From NCBI GenBank assembly GCA_934234275.1, contig CAKQHU010000012.1:1-16431 (forward strand): a stretch of DNA of 16,431 nucleotides, given 5' to 3'. This DNA comes from an uncultured Phascolarctobacterium sp. (lineage in GTDB: Bacteria > Bacillota > Negativicutes > Acidaminococcales > Acidaminococcaceae). This document shows positions 6,767-13,664 of this stretch, piece by piece. The notes under the pieces are model-generated. The model made no database searches, was not told the origin of the DNA, and saw nothing but the letters and a program-made list of their open reading frames with translations. Position 1 is the stretch's first letter. Every line of letters starts with the position of its first letter. The translations under genes were made by a program, and so were the position numbers.

Positions 6767-8644
6767 CTACACATTACCCAGCGCAGCGATTAAACGTGTG
6801 CTGATTGCATTACCGCATTCATTGTAAAATTCCTCATTGCCTACAACATTACCGGCAACAGAAAGATTAATGGTTATGTCAGGCTGTCTGTTTACAGCCT
6901 GTTTAGCCAAATCATGCGGCACAATCTGAGAACCGGAAGGCAGGTTGATAAGCTCGCCCCTGTTACCTTCATTTACGTAGGTCCTGCCGCCGTTGAAATA
7001 GCTCGTACCTAAAGCATTATGAGGAGGCTCGCTGCCACCGCCAAACAGAGGCTTATCTCTCCATTTTTGGAATGCCTGATAAGCACCCTTCATGGTTTCC
7101 CAAGCCCTCTTCACAGATGCCGTAACTTTATCCCAATTTTTCCAAAGGATAACAATGCCAGCCACAAGTAATCCTATTGCTGCCGCAACAAGACCTATAG
7201 GATTGGCCAGCATAACCGCATTAAAGGCAGCCATTGCCGTTGTAGCACTGCCTAATGCTGTAGTTACTGCTGTAATAACTCCTGCGATTTTAAAGACAGC
7301 CATTGCTGCACCTATGCCGCTGAGTATGCCTATAACGATATCGCCATTATCAACCAACCAAGTAAATAAGCTAACAACTACCGGCAACGCAACAATAAGA
7401 CCGTCAGCCAATGCTTTGACAAGCACGCCAACAGATTCGCCTAAGCGGTCAAAACTGCCAGCAAGCTCACCATCAGTAATAGACTTGTTCAAATCACCTA
7501 AGCTGCCGTTTACATCAGCGAATGCATTTGTAAGCGGCTTTTTAAATTTATCATAGATTGATATACCTATAGCTTCAGTTACCGACTGAAACTGTTTCAT
7601 CTGACCTTTAAGATTGGCGTTCATAGTTTTTGCCATGCCAGCTGCTGCTCCGTTAGATTCACGTATGGCCTTTGATAATTTATTGAAATCATCATCAGAC
7701 GCATTGACCAATGCCAGGAATCCGCTCATAGCCTCCTGACCTGCCATCATAGAAGCGTATTCAGCTTTTTCCGAATCAGACAATTTACTGAACGCCTTGC
7801 GCAAATCTGCTAACGTTGTATTCAGCGGTTTTACGCTGCCATCAGCATTCTTTACACTGATACCTAATTTGCTCATAGCATCTGCTGCTTCCTTCGGCGG
7901 CTTGATTAACCTAGTGAAGGTTGACCTTAAAGCAGTACCGGCCTGCTCGCCTTTAATGCCGGCATTAGCCATCAGACCAATCGCCAGCGCCACATCCTCG
8001 ACGCTATATTTTAACGAGCCAGCCAACGGAGCTACATATTTAAATGTATATCCCATCAGCCCGACATTAGTATTCGCGTTACTGGATGCAGCTGCCAACA
8101 CATCCGCAAACCTTCCGGAATCTTGTGCGGACATGCCGAACGCAGTCAGCGCATCGGTCACAATATCGGATACACTAGCCAAGTCTTCGCCAGAAGCTGC
8201 AGCCAGGTCCATAATACCTTTGATACCGTTCAGCATATCCGTATCTTTCCAGCCGGCCATTGCCATGTATTGCATAGCCTGAGCTGCTTCTGACGCGCTG
8301 AACTGCGTTGTAGCGCCCATTTCTTTAGCTTTAGCAGTCAACGCATCCAATGCAGTGCCCGACGCACCAGAAATAGCCTGCACCTTGCTCATGGCTGCTT
8401 CAAAATCAGCTCCGACCTTTATGCTGTACCCGCTCAAAGCAGTAATTGCACCGGTTAAAGCACCGCCGGCATATTTTGCCAAAGAGCCTAATGCCTTAGC
8501 TCCATCACGGCCAAATCTTACAAGAGCATTTTGGGAGCGTTTCAGCTGCTTCTCCTGCTCCTTTGTCAGATTGGTAATGTTCTTCATCGGAGCAGAGAAC
8601 CTGTCCTGCAGGCTCATAAGAATGTTAATATTTTTGCTCGCCAT
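6767..8644 (-). CDS. Tail tape measure protein (TP901 family)
   Basis: The protein has 625 residues. Residues ~80-280 carry the TP901-type core, including MGATTQFSASEAAQAM near 109-124 and AGIKGEQAGTALRSTF near 228-243. Hydrophobic Ala/Val/Ile-rich segments at about 412-430, 437-460 and 475-500 could insert in the host membrane at DNA injection. A C-terminal region with GGRTYVNEGNRGELI and LPSGSQIVPHD (about 552-577) is frequent in this family. The start ATG at 8644 lies inside the -1 frame extension of the chaperone; an AGGAGG site is 12 nt upstream, a rather long spacing. No peptidase, lysozyme or transglycosylase motif is visible. It is less than half the length of PBSX XkdO, so the tail should be shorter. 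Confidence 0.95.
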   Translation of the reverse strand: MASKNINILMSLQDRFSAPMKNITNLTKEQEKQLKRSQNALVRFGRDGAKALGSLAKYAGGALTGAITALSGYSIKVGADFEAAMSKVQAISGASGTALDALTAKAKEMGATTQFSASEAAQAMQYMAMAGWKDTDMLNGIKGIMDLAAASGEDLASVSDIVTDALTAFGMSAQDSGRFADVLAAASSNANTNVGLMGYTFKYVAPLAGSLKYSVEDVALAIGLMANAGIKGEQAGTALRSTFTRLIKPPKEAADAMSKLGISVKNADGSVKPLNTTLADLRKAFSKLSDSEKAEYASMMAGQEAMSGFLALVNASDDDFNKLSKAIRESNGAAAGMAKTMNANLKGQMKQFQSVTEAIGISIYDKFKKPLTNAFADVNGSLGDLNKSITDGELAGSFDRLGESVGVLVKALADGLIVALPVVVSLFTWLVDNGDIVIGILSGIGAAMAVFKIAGVITAVTTALGSATTAMAAFNAVMLANPIGLVAAAIGLLVAGIVILWKNWDKVTASVKRAWETMKGAYQAFQKWRDKPLFGGGSEPPHNALGTSYFNGGRTYVNEGNRGELINLPSGSQIVPHDLAKQAVNRQPDITINLSVAGNVVGNEEFYNECGNAISTRLIAALGNV

Positions 8645-9178
8645 ACTTTTTTTCTTCCTCCTCTCCTGTAAGAATCATGCTGGCCGTCAAGAACAACAGC
8701 TCAAGAGAGCTCATGCCAACGAGCTCATGCAGACTGTGCCCGCGCTCCAGATAATAGTGAATCGTGTACAGCTCCGCATCGGAGCTAATCAGTTTTTTAC
8801 TTCTTCAACAGCTTCAGCGCCGTTAATACCATACATTGCAGCAATCTTATCGCCAAGGCTAGTAATAGCTGTCAGATTCTGCTCGAACAGCAAGGTTACG
8901 ATATCAGACGGCTCTGCAACCTCATAAGCCTCTTGCAGCTGAGTGCTTCTAAACAATGGCACGGAAATATAAATCAGTTCTTTGTAAAGCTCAAATTTGC
9001 CGTTCAAAGAATCATCATCCTTATATTTATCGATAAGGTTCAACACCCTTGCAAGCGGTAATTTCTCAACTGTAAGTGCCATGCCAAGAACAGGCACATT
9101 GATTTCTTTTACGGCCATTTTCGCCTTCATGGCTTGCGTTTTGCGCTCCAAAAGCGCTTCTAAAGTAGCCTTCTGCAT
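8625..9178 (-). CDS. Tail assembly chaperone G-GT fusion made by -1 frameshift
   Basis: After slipping back one base at the heptamer 8798..8792, translation continues 55 codons in the -1 frame to a TAA at 8627..8625, giving about 184 residues. I read the extension directly: it begins LISSDAELYT, continues with IHYYLERGHSLHELVGMSSL and ends with a charged tail (EEEEKK...KY). The YYLERGHSLHEL motif is the kind of sequence seen in the T part of Gp-G/GT proteins in Bacillota phages. The extension has no start codon of its own with a ribosome site and overlaps the tape measure start by 20 nt, so frameshifting is the simplest way to make it. In lambda and many other phages both forms, in a fixed ratio, are needed to load the tube protein on the tape measure. 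Confidence 0.85.
8770..8798 (-). promoter_or_regulatory. Programmed -1 ribosomal frameshift signal (slippery heptamer, stop and hairpin)
   Basis: Read on the minus strand, 8798..8792 is A AAA AAC, with AAA and AAC being the zero-frame codons. This is one of the most efficient bacterial slippery heptamers. The zero-frame TGA stop follows at once (8791..8789). After a 5-nt spacer (TGATT) comes AGCTCCG-ATG-CGGAGCT (8786..8770), a perfect 7-bp stem with a 3-nt loop. Heptamer, spacer and stem-loop match the classical arrangement for -1 frameshifting, and the position at the end of the chaperone gene upstream of the tape measure is exactly where it is expected. Confidence 0.88.
8781..8794. repeat. 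14-nt direct repeat, copy at the chaperone gene end
   Basis: On the minus strand this reads AACTGATTAGCTCC. It spans the end of the slippery site, the zero-frame stop and the 5' arm of the frameshift hairpin. It is identical to 9219..9232, 438 nt away. Confidence 0.8.
8789..9178 (-). CDS. Tail assembly chaperone, zero-frame form (XkdN-like)
   Basis: The protein has 129 residues ending in EAVEEVKN. The N-terminal ALLERKTQAMKAKMAVKEIN and the central KLPLARVLNLIDKYKDDDSL and ELYKELIYISVPLF pattern suits the XkdN-type chaperone of PBSX-like tails. Gene order (sheath, tube, chaperone, tape measure) also supports the call. The ATG at 9178 follows AGGAGG by 5 nt, just after an intrinsic terminator, so its supply may be lowered relative to the tube protein. 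The 3' end carries the slippery heptamer that produces the longer G-GT form. Confidence 0.9.
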   Translation of the reverse strand: MQKATLEALLERKTQAMKAKMAVKEINVPVLGMALTVEKLPLARVLNLIDKYKDDDSLNGKFELYKELIYISVPLFRSTQLQEAYEVAEPSDIVTLLFEQNLTAITSLGDKIAAMYGINGAEAVEEVKN

Positions 9179-9189
9179 ATTTTCCTCCT

Positions 9190-9224
9190 AAAAAAGCTCC
9201 CCATCTAACTAAAGATAGGGAGCT
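9190..9224 (-). terminator. Intrinsic terminator between tail tube and chaperone genes
   Basis: On the minus strand, AGCTCCCTATCT pairs with AGATGGGGAGCT through a 6-nt loop (TTAGTT). That gives a 12-bp stem with one G-U pair. The stem runs into six T residues (9195..9190). It lies 6 nt after the tube stop codon and directly before the chaperone ribosome binding site. Full termination would cut off the downstream tail genes, so it probably acts as a partial terminator that keeps the abundant tube protein above the chaperone and tape measure. Confidence 0.85.
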
Positions 9225-9232
9225 AATCAGTT
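9219..9232. repeat. 14-nt direct repeat, copy at the tail tube gene end
   Basis: This is identical to 8781..8794. On the minus strand it covers the last two bases of the tube stop codon and the first six bases of the 5' arm of the terminator stem. Confidence 0.8.
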
Positions 9233-9656
9233 AAATCAAATCAATGAAATGATAGCCGCCAGCTTTAAACGGAACAGATTCTTCGCCCACGGAAGCATTA
9301 GTAAATGCCAGCAAAGTAACTTCGTCTAAAGTAACATCATAGATTTCAACACGCTCAGAACCGTCACTATCCGGATCTGCTACAACACCAACAATCTTGA
9401 TTTTTGGCATCACTCCGGTAGTTAAGCCATCACCAAGAGTGCGAGCAATAAAGCTATCAATCTTATGCAGAGTCATTGTACCGGCAAGACTATAACCGGT
9501 CATGCGCTGCTGCTGGCAAAGGTCACCGTTAATATCAACAGTTTCGTAGTTGATGGTAGCTTTGACCTCAAAGCTCTTGACATTGGCCAGGTTCTGGCCG
9601 TTTACATACAGACGGCCAAAGGTGCCGCGGATAATTTTATTAGTTACATCAGCCAT
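9231..9656 (-). CDS. Tail tube protein (XkdM-like)
   Basis: The protein has 141 residues, beginning MADVTNKIIRGTFGRLYVNG. This beta-rich sequence matches the XkdM/DUF2001 tube family: LANVKSFEVKATINYETVDI in the first third, TGYSLAGTMTLHKIDS in the middle, and IKIVGVVADPDSDGSERVEI followed by YDVTLDEVTLLAF at the end. It would assemble in stacked hexameric rings inside the sheath. The start has a GGAGGTG site about 8 nt upstream. It is followed by an intrinsic terminator, in line with its need for high expression. Confidence 0.93.
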   Translation of the reverse strand: MADVTNKIIRGTFGRLYVNGQNLANVKSFEVKATINYETVDINGDLCQQQRMTGYSLAGTMTLHKIDSFIARTLGDGLTTGVMPKIKIVGVVADPDSDGSERVEIYDVTLDEVTLLAFTNASVGEESVPFKAGGYHFIDLI

Positions 9657-9669
9657 TGTTCAGCACCTC

Positions 9670-10764
9670 CTATTCCATCTCAATTTCAAATTTCAGATCT
9701 TCGATTGCATCCAAAATCTTAATGTTGCCCTGCAGGAATACAGTAGATTTGTAGGTCATGTTCTTAACCTTGTTTTCATCCCAATCAATAGCCTCTGTCT
9801 TGCCAATGCTCAGCCAAGCATTACGCTGAGTTTCCACATTTACAGAGCAGATATTTTTATAAGTAGGTTCCAGGATTTCTTCCTTCGCCAGCTGGCGGAA
9901 ATAAGCATTTACAGCACTGATAAACTGGCATTGATTATCATAGCTGTTTTTGTATTTACCAACATAGCTGTCTTTGAAGGTGCTGAAGATATCCTCAATA
10001 ATGATGTTCTGTGCTTCCACGATGATAATTTTACGCATATCCTCAGTGTCGGTACTGGTGATAGTGGTCAAAGAGTTTACGCCACGCGCAATCTTAATAA
10101 CATCATCGTCCTTAAACAATACTAGATACCCTTTATCAATCCAGGAATTGATATCGTTCGCAACAGTAATGAAGCTTACATCAACGCTGTCGATGTCTTC
10201 CAACTCATAATAAGTGCAAGAACGGTTCATCGGCAGGTTAGCCAGGATGCTTGCCAGACGCGGCAGGTATTTTACCATCTCCACATTAGTATTACTGTCA
10301 ATAACATGAACACTGTTATTTTTCACGTTGACAACATACTTGCTATCTGCCGTGGTTGCATTCGCTACAACAGCAACATATTTACGGCCTTTAGATTTTT
10401 GATTTTTAGTAATCACATAGTTGACAAGCGCCTGCTGAATATCCTGAGCAATGCAGCACACATAGTTATATTTGAGTCCCTCCATCGCAGGTGCGAAAAC
10501 GCTCATATCGGTTGCTGCAGGAGCAGTGATAACATGCACCTTGTTTACCGGTACCAGAAACGCTCTTTTAATAGCAGCTAAATTCTCAGCAGTGTATTCC
10601 GCTGCTACAATCTCATTTTCATAGCGATAGGTGCGAGTTCTCAGAGCTTTTGCAGTATTATCAACGCACAGAATGAGCAATACGCCACGTTCGGAACGGG
10701 AAATCGCCGTAATCGCTTTTTGAGAAAAAGTAATGTCAATATCGGGAAGTCCGATTTTAGCCAT
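9670..10764 (-). CDS. Contractile tail sheath protein (XkdK-like)
   Basis: The protein has 364 residues, short for a sheath and therefore probably a minimal one with few insertion domains. It starts with the typical GLPDIDITFSQKAITAISRS strand used for handshaking with neighbouring subunits. Later features include GRKYVAVVANATTADSKYVV and ARGVNSLTTITSTDTEDMRK (the conserved sheath strand) near residues 228-247, and a C-terminal MTYKSTVFLQGNIKILDAIE region. Its presence makes this a myovirus-type tail. The start has a strong GGAGGT site, and it is 13 nt before the tube gene. Confidence 0.95.
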   Translation of the reverse strand: MAKIGLPDIDITFSQKAITAISRSERGVLLILCVDNTAKALRTRTYRYENEIVAAEYTAENLAAIKRAFLVPVNKVHVITAPAATDMSVFAPAMEGLKYNYVCCIAQDIQQALVNYVITKNQKSKGRKYVAVVANATTADSKYVVNVKNNSVHVIDSNTNVEMVKYLPRLASILANLPMNRSCTYYELEDIDSVDVSFITVANDINSWIDKGYLVLFKDDDVIKIARGVNSLTTITSTDTEDMRKIIIVEAQNIIIEDIFSTFKDSYVGKYKNSYDNQCQFISAVNAYFRQLAKEEILEPTYKNICSVNVETQRNAWLSIGKTEAIDWDENKVKNMTYKSTVFLQGNIKILDAIEDLKFEIEME

Positions 10765-10776
10765 TGTTCAACCTCC

Positions 10777-11238
10777 TTATTTGTTCACGCCAACATCAAA
10801 TTCGACAGTATCAATAAGCGGATGATTGTCAGTATCAGGAACGCCCTGAATAAGCTCCGTCGTCATTGAAAACGTCAAAGATTTGTCAGCTTTGATAATC
10901 TCGGTCCTCACATCATTAAAAACAACATGAGCGACTGTTTCGCCATTCATATCAGTAATAGGCAGCGGCTCTGTCAAAGCTGCAACCAGCTCACTGTTGA
11001 CCTCCAGCAACCGTAGGAAGCCTTCGTAGATATCTTCGGCAAAGAACGATATCTCAATATCTGCAGTTTCTTTTATCAGCCGGTTAGTCAGGCTTTCTGT
11101 CACCAAGCCTTCTACATCAATGAAATAGCATGGGCGCGGAAATCCCTCAGTCAAATCCCTGTCTACAACAGGGAAATCAGGGAATTTCTCTTCTATGAGC
11201 AGGGACAGCGCCCGGATAATGTCAATAACAGATAACAT
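10777..11238 (-). CDS. Tail terminator / minor tail protein (DUF6838-like)
   Basis: The protein has 153 residues. It contains an N-terminal helix (VIDIIRALSLLIEEKFPDFP), then FPRPCYFIDVEG and a C-terminal strand pair, a pattern like tail terminator proteins of Bacillota phages, which stop tube growth and join tail to head. It lies between the gp10-like gene and the sheath, the normal position for a tail terminator (XkdJ in PBSX). The start overlaps the previous stop as TGATG, with an AAAGGGG site upstream. The functional call rests on gene position as much as on sequence. Confidence 0.75.
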   Translation of the reverse strand: MLSVIDIIRALSLLIEEKFPDFPVVDRDLTEGFPRPCYFIDVEGLVTESLTNRLIKETADIEISFFAEDIYEGFLRLLEVNSELVAALTEPLPITDMNGETVAHVVFNDVRTEIIKADKSLTFSMTTELIQGVPDTDNHPLIDTVEFDVGVNK

Positions 11239-11675
11239 CAGCCTATGCCCCTTTCTAATAAATCATCTACAAATTTGTCAGCCATATCAGCGAATTTGCT
11301 GTTGAAATCCTTGGCTGCCTTACCAGCTATATGCCTGCCTTTAACATATTTGCCGTTAAAACGCTTGCGCGGAGCATGTCCTACCGCCTTATGCCCATAC
11401 TCAATCAGATGAGCATGCGGCGCTGTGTTTTTTACACGCACCTGATACTCAGTGCCCTGATAAATATAAGCACGGCCACGGCTCAACCCTCGCAGCAGGT
11501 TGCCTGTCTTGCGTTTGGTTTTCTGCTTGTAGGCCGTTCGCATATCCCTGCGCAGCGCATTACCTGCACGCTGCATAAGCTTTTTGGCTTCGTTGGGCAT
11601 ATCCTGTTCAACCATCTTCAGCATTGACGCATTGAATTCCGACAGCTCGCTGAAATCTAACTCAACACTAGCCAT
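11238..11675 (-). CDS. HK97 gp10-like head-tail protein (XkdI-like)
   Basis: The protein has 145 residues. It is strongly basic and contains RMTG-like features of the family: DMRTAYKQKTKRKTGNLLRG, then NTAPHAHLIEYGHKAVGHAP near residues 83-102, the PHAHLIEYGH motif being typical of the HK97 gp10 family. These proteins form a ring at the head-tail interface or help complete the tail top. The start overlaps the previous stop as TGATG, with GAGGTG upstream. Confidence 0.9.
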   Translation of the reverse strand: MASVELDFSELSEFNASMLKMVEQDMPNEAKKLMQRAGNALRRDMRTAYKQKTKRKTGNLLRGLSRGRAYIYQGTEYQVRVKNTAPHAHLIEYGHKAVGHAPRKRFNGKYVKGRHIAGKAAKDFNSKFADMADKFVDDLLERGIG

Positions 11676-12025
11676 CAGAGCAGCACCTCACAGAAAACTT
11701 CAAGCCGTTCATGGTCAAGGTACGGATCCATGATATAGAGAATGTTGTAACGAACACCATCATACATGAACCACATGTCTGGCGTAATATCCTTGCAGTA
11801 TCGCATGACTATTTTATGGGTAGTCCTGGACAATGTAGTATCAGCAGTTCTGCCGGAAAGCAGGCTGCCGGTTTGAGGAATTACTCCGGCATAAGCTGTT
11901 CTGTACAGTTCATCCTCTTGAGGATATTGCCCGAGCCTGTCCTTGACAGTACTTTTCACGGTGTGCCATACTTCAACCCGCTTATTGAGCATGCTGGATA
12001 AGCGTTTATCCTGTTTCCTGATCAT
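11675..12025 (-). CDS. Head closure / head-tail joining protein
   Basis: The protein has 116 residues. The pattern is that of the SPP1 gp16-like head-tail joining family: LNKRVEVWHTVKSTVKDRLG, LYRTAYAGVIPQTGSLLSGR, then KIVMRYCKDITPDMWFMYDG and a C-terminal RLEVFCEVLL strand. The protein seals the connector after packaging. The start at 12025 follows TAAGGCGGTGA, in which TAA is the stop of the previous gene. Almost the same junction is seen at 2131..2148. Confidence 0.88.
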   Translation of the reverse strand: MIRKQDKRLSSMLNKRVEVWHTVKSTVKDRLGQYPQEDELYRTAYAGVIPQTGSLLSGRTADTTLSRTTHKIVMRYCKDITPDMWFMYDGVRYNILYIMDPYLDHERLEVFCEVLL

Positions 12026-12037
12026 AACTTCACCGCC

Positions 12038-12328
12038 TTACAAGAAGTTGGTGCAGTGCGAGCCAAGGATTTGAACAACTGTAGGATTAATCTGAATACC
12101 GGTCATGGTGTAGGCCCTGACATCAAACATATCAGCGCAGATTGCCAGCACGGCTATCGTAATATCCTCGTATTGCTCCAAATCATCAAGGGAACGCCCT
12201 GTGTAATGCTCAACATGACTTTTTGCTGCAGGCAGTGCAATGTTTTCAATATAGGCAGCATTCTCAGAAGTTTCATCAGCTCTGATATAGCTCAAAACGT
12301 CATTTGCCGTCAGCTGGCTCAGTTTCAT
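12038..12328 (-). CDS. Head-tail connector protein (HK97 gp6-like)
   Basis: The protein has 96 residues starting MKLSQLTANDVLSYIRADET. The upstream ATG at 12373 would add 15 basic residues (RNRRQSVAKRRWPR) that lie wholly within the preceding gene in another frame and do not fit the family, so I take 12328. The rest (IENIALPAAKSHVEHYTGRS, LDDLEQYEDITIAVLAICAD, then a long C-terminal helix region) fits the gp6-like connector family that docks on the portal ring. It overlaps the small upstream gene by 29 nt, so its translation may be coupled. The ribosome site GGCGGTGG is weak. Confidence 0.88.
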   Translation of the reverse strand: MKLSQLTANDVLSYIRADETSENAAYIENIALPAAKSHVEHYTGRSLDDLEQYEDITIAVLAICADMFDVRAYTMTGIQINPTVVQILGSHCTNFL

Positions 12329-12494
12329 TCTCGGCCACCGCCTTTTCGCTACGCTTTGCCGCCGGTTCCTCAATTGCTTTGATATAGCCAGCCGCTAACA
12401 GGTCGTCAGCGGTGGCTTTATCATCGATAACAATCGTTTGACCGGGAATACCACACACAAGTCCAGCAAAGCTAACTAATGCTTTATATTCCAT
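12300..12494 (-). CDS. Small conserved phage protein of unknown function
   Basis: The protein has 64 residues (MEYKALVSFAGLVCGIPGQT onward, then LLAAGYIKAIEEPAAKRSEK). The pattern of LVSF, a Gly-containing loop, IDD, and LL-AGYI followed by an acidic/basic tail is common in small proteins next to the major capsid gene in Bacillota phages. The start has a TAGGAGC site. Its position 12 nt after the capsid gene suggests a head accessory role, but I cannot assign one. It is long enough and well placed enough to be real. Confidence 0.72.
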   Translation of the reverse strand: MEYKALVSFAGLVCGIPGQTIVIDDKATADDLLAAGYIKAIEEPAAKRSEKAVAENETEPADGK

Positions 12495-12506
12495 AGCAAG
12501 CTCCTA

Positions 12507-13649
12507 TTATGCGTTCTTCATTACCAGCACAGCTACTTTTTGCTGTTCGACAACCTTGGTATCAACTTCATACCAAGCAACAACGCCTACAGCATGTTCG
12601 TCAGCATACTTTTCATTCAGCATCTGCAGCTCAATGCCAGGGCGCAGGTTAGAGAACAGACCGCTCATATCACCATACACCACAGCTTTTGCGGATGCAG
12701 CAATTTCAGGCATCTTATCGGAGATATATACATGCTTGCTCAACATTTCAAAACCAAAGCCTTTTACAAGATCGTTGGTCAGCAGGTAATCACCATCGTT
12801 GTTCTTCAGCTTGCGCAGCACACCTAAAGTTTTGGTATTGACAATCCAGCAAGCATTTGCCTGATACTGTTCGGGTACCATCAGCTGCAGGTCAATCAGC
12901 TCGTCTGCAGTAATAGCAGTAGCAGCAGCTGCAGTCATCTTTTGGGTAGCACCTACCAATACGCCCTGACAAGCAGAAGTACCGGTACCGGTAAGACATT
13001 CTTTTTCAAGGAAGCGTGCAATAGCCAGAGAGATTTTGCCAATGATGTAGCTTACAACATCAAATTCGCCGTTGGTAATCAAAGAGCGGGAAATTTTGGT
13101 CAGAGCACCAACCAAATAACCGCCTAAGGACACGGAAGTAAATTTACCGGTATGAGAATCCAGAGCCTTGAATTCAGTAGCATACGCGCACTGAACCTGG
13201 TCAGTAGTTTCATCGTATACCGGGAAGGTCAGAGAGCCCTTAACATTGTATTTGCTGGACAGGTCAAAAATTGGGCAGATATTTTCTACAGTTTCAATGA
13301 TTTTGTTAGCGATGGTAGTCGGAATGATAGCACCATTGTCACCGAGAGTCATGTTAACACCTGCACGAATTTCAGTCAGTTTACCGGAACGCACATATTC
13401 AGCCAAAGCACGACGCTCCTGCTCGTAATCAGATTGCGCATTGGTATTGGTTGCATCGCCTTTGATGCCTTTGGCAGCTTCATACATGCGAACGGTTTCA
13501 TCAATGCTCTTGATTTCGGCCATAGCATCATCATAAGTAGTTTTTTCCTCTGCAGCCAGCGCACGGTTTTCTTTTTCAGCAGTTACAAACAGGTTGTTGA
13601 TTTTCTCAACGAGTTCATTACGTTTTTCTAAAAGCTTTTTGAAGTTCAT
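12507..13649 (-). CDS. HK97-fold major capsid protein
   Basis: The protein has 380 residues. Residues 1-60 (LLEKRNELVEKINNL, EEKTTYDDAMAEIKSIDETV) form a coiled-coil delta domain used for scaffolding. The mature shell protein probably starts around residues 85-100, ahead of MTLGDNGAIIPTTIANKIIE. The body has the HK97 pattern: DLSSKYNVKGSLTFPVY, the E-loop region around ATEFKALDSHTGKFTSVSLG, then ISRSLITNGEFDVVSYII and a C-terminal GVVAWYEVDTKVVEQQKVAV strand. The upstream protease would remove the delta domain. The start has AGGGG about 8 nt upstream. Whether the shell is cross-linked as in HK97 cannot be told from the sequence alone. Confidence 0.95.
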   Translation of the reverse strand: MNFKKLLEKRNELVEKINNLFVTAEKENRALAAEEKTTYDDAMAEIKSIDETVRMYEAAKGIKGDATNTNAQSDYEQERRALAEYVRSGKLTEIRAGVNMTLGDNGAIIPTTIANKIIETVENICPIFDLSSKYNVKGSLTFPVYDETTDQVQCAYATEFKALDSHTGKFTSVSLGGYLVGALTKISRSLITNGEFDVVSYIIGKISLAIARFLEKECLTGTGTSACQGVLVGATQKMTAAAATAITADELIDLQLMVPEQYQANACWIVNTKTLGVLRKLKNNDGDYLLTNDLVKGFGFEMLSKHVYISDKMPEIAASAKAVVYGDMSGLFSNLRPGIELQMLNEKYADEHAVGVVAWYEVDTKVVEQQKVAVLVMKNA

Positions 13650-13664
13650 AGTTTTACCCCTTTC

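Noticed and set aside
7092..8282. Long plus-strand open frames opposite the tape measure gene
   Set aside because: The tape measure frame is intact and matches its family. The plus-strand frames have Ala/Pro/Ser-rich sequence typical of antisense shadows and lack ribosome binding sites.
8643..8791. A possible separate small gene between chaperone and tape measure
   Set aside because: The open frame here has no start codon with a ribosome site near its 5' end and joins perfectly to the chaperone through the -1 slippery site, so it is better seen as the frameshift extension.
11156..11174. Hairpin (7-bp stem, 5-nt loop) as a possible terminator
   Set aside because: It lies in the middle of the tail terminator coding region and has no T tract on the minus-strand side.
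12329..12373. Connector start at 12373
   Set aside because: The added 15 residues are an Arg-rich out-of-frame reading of the preceding gene and do not resemble the family N-terminus.
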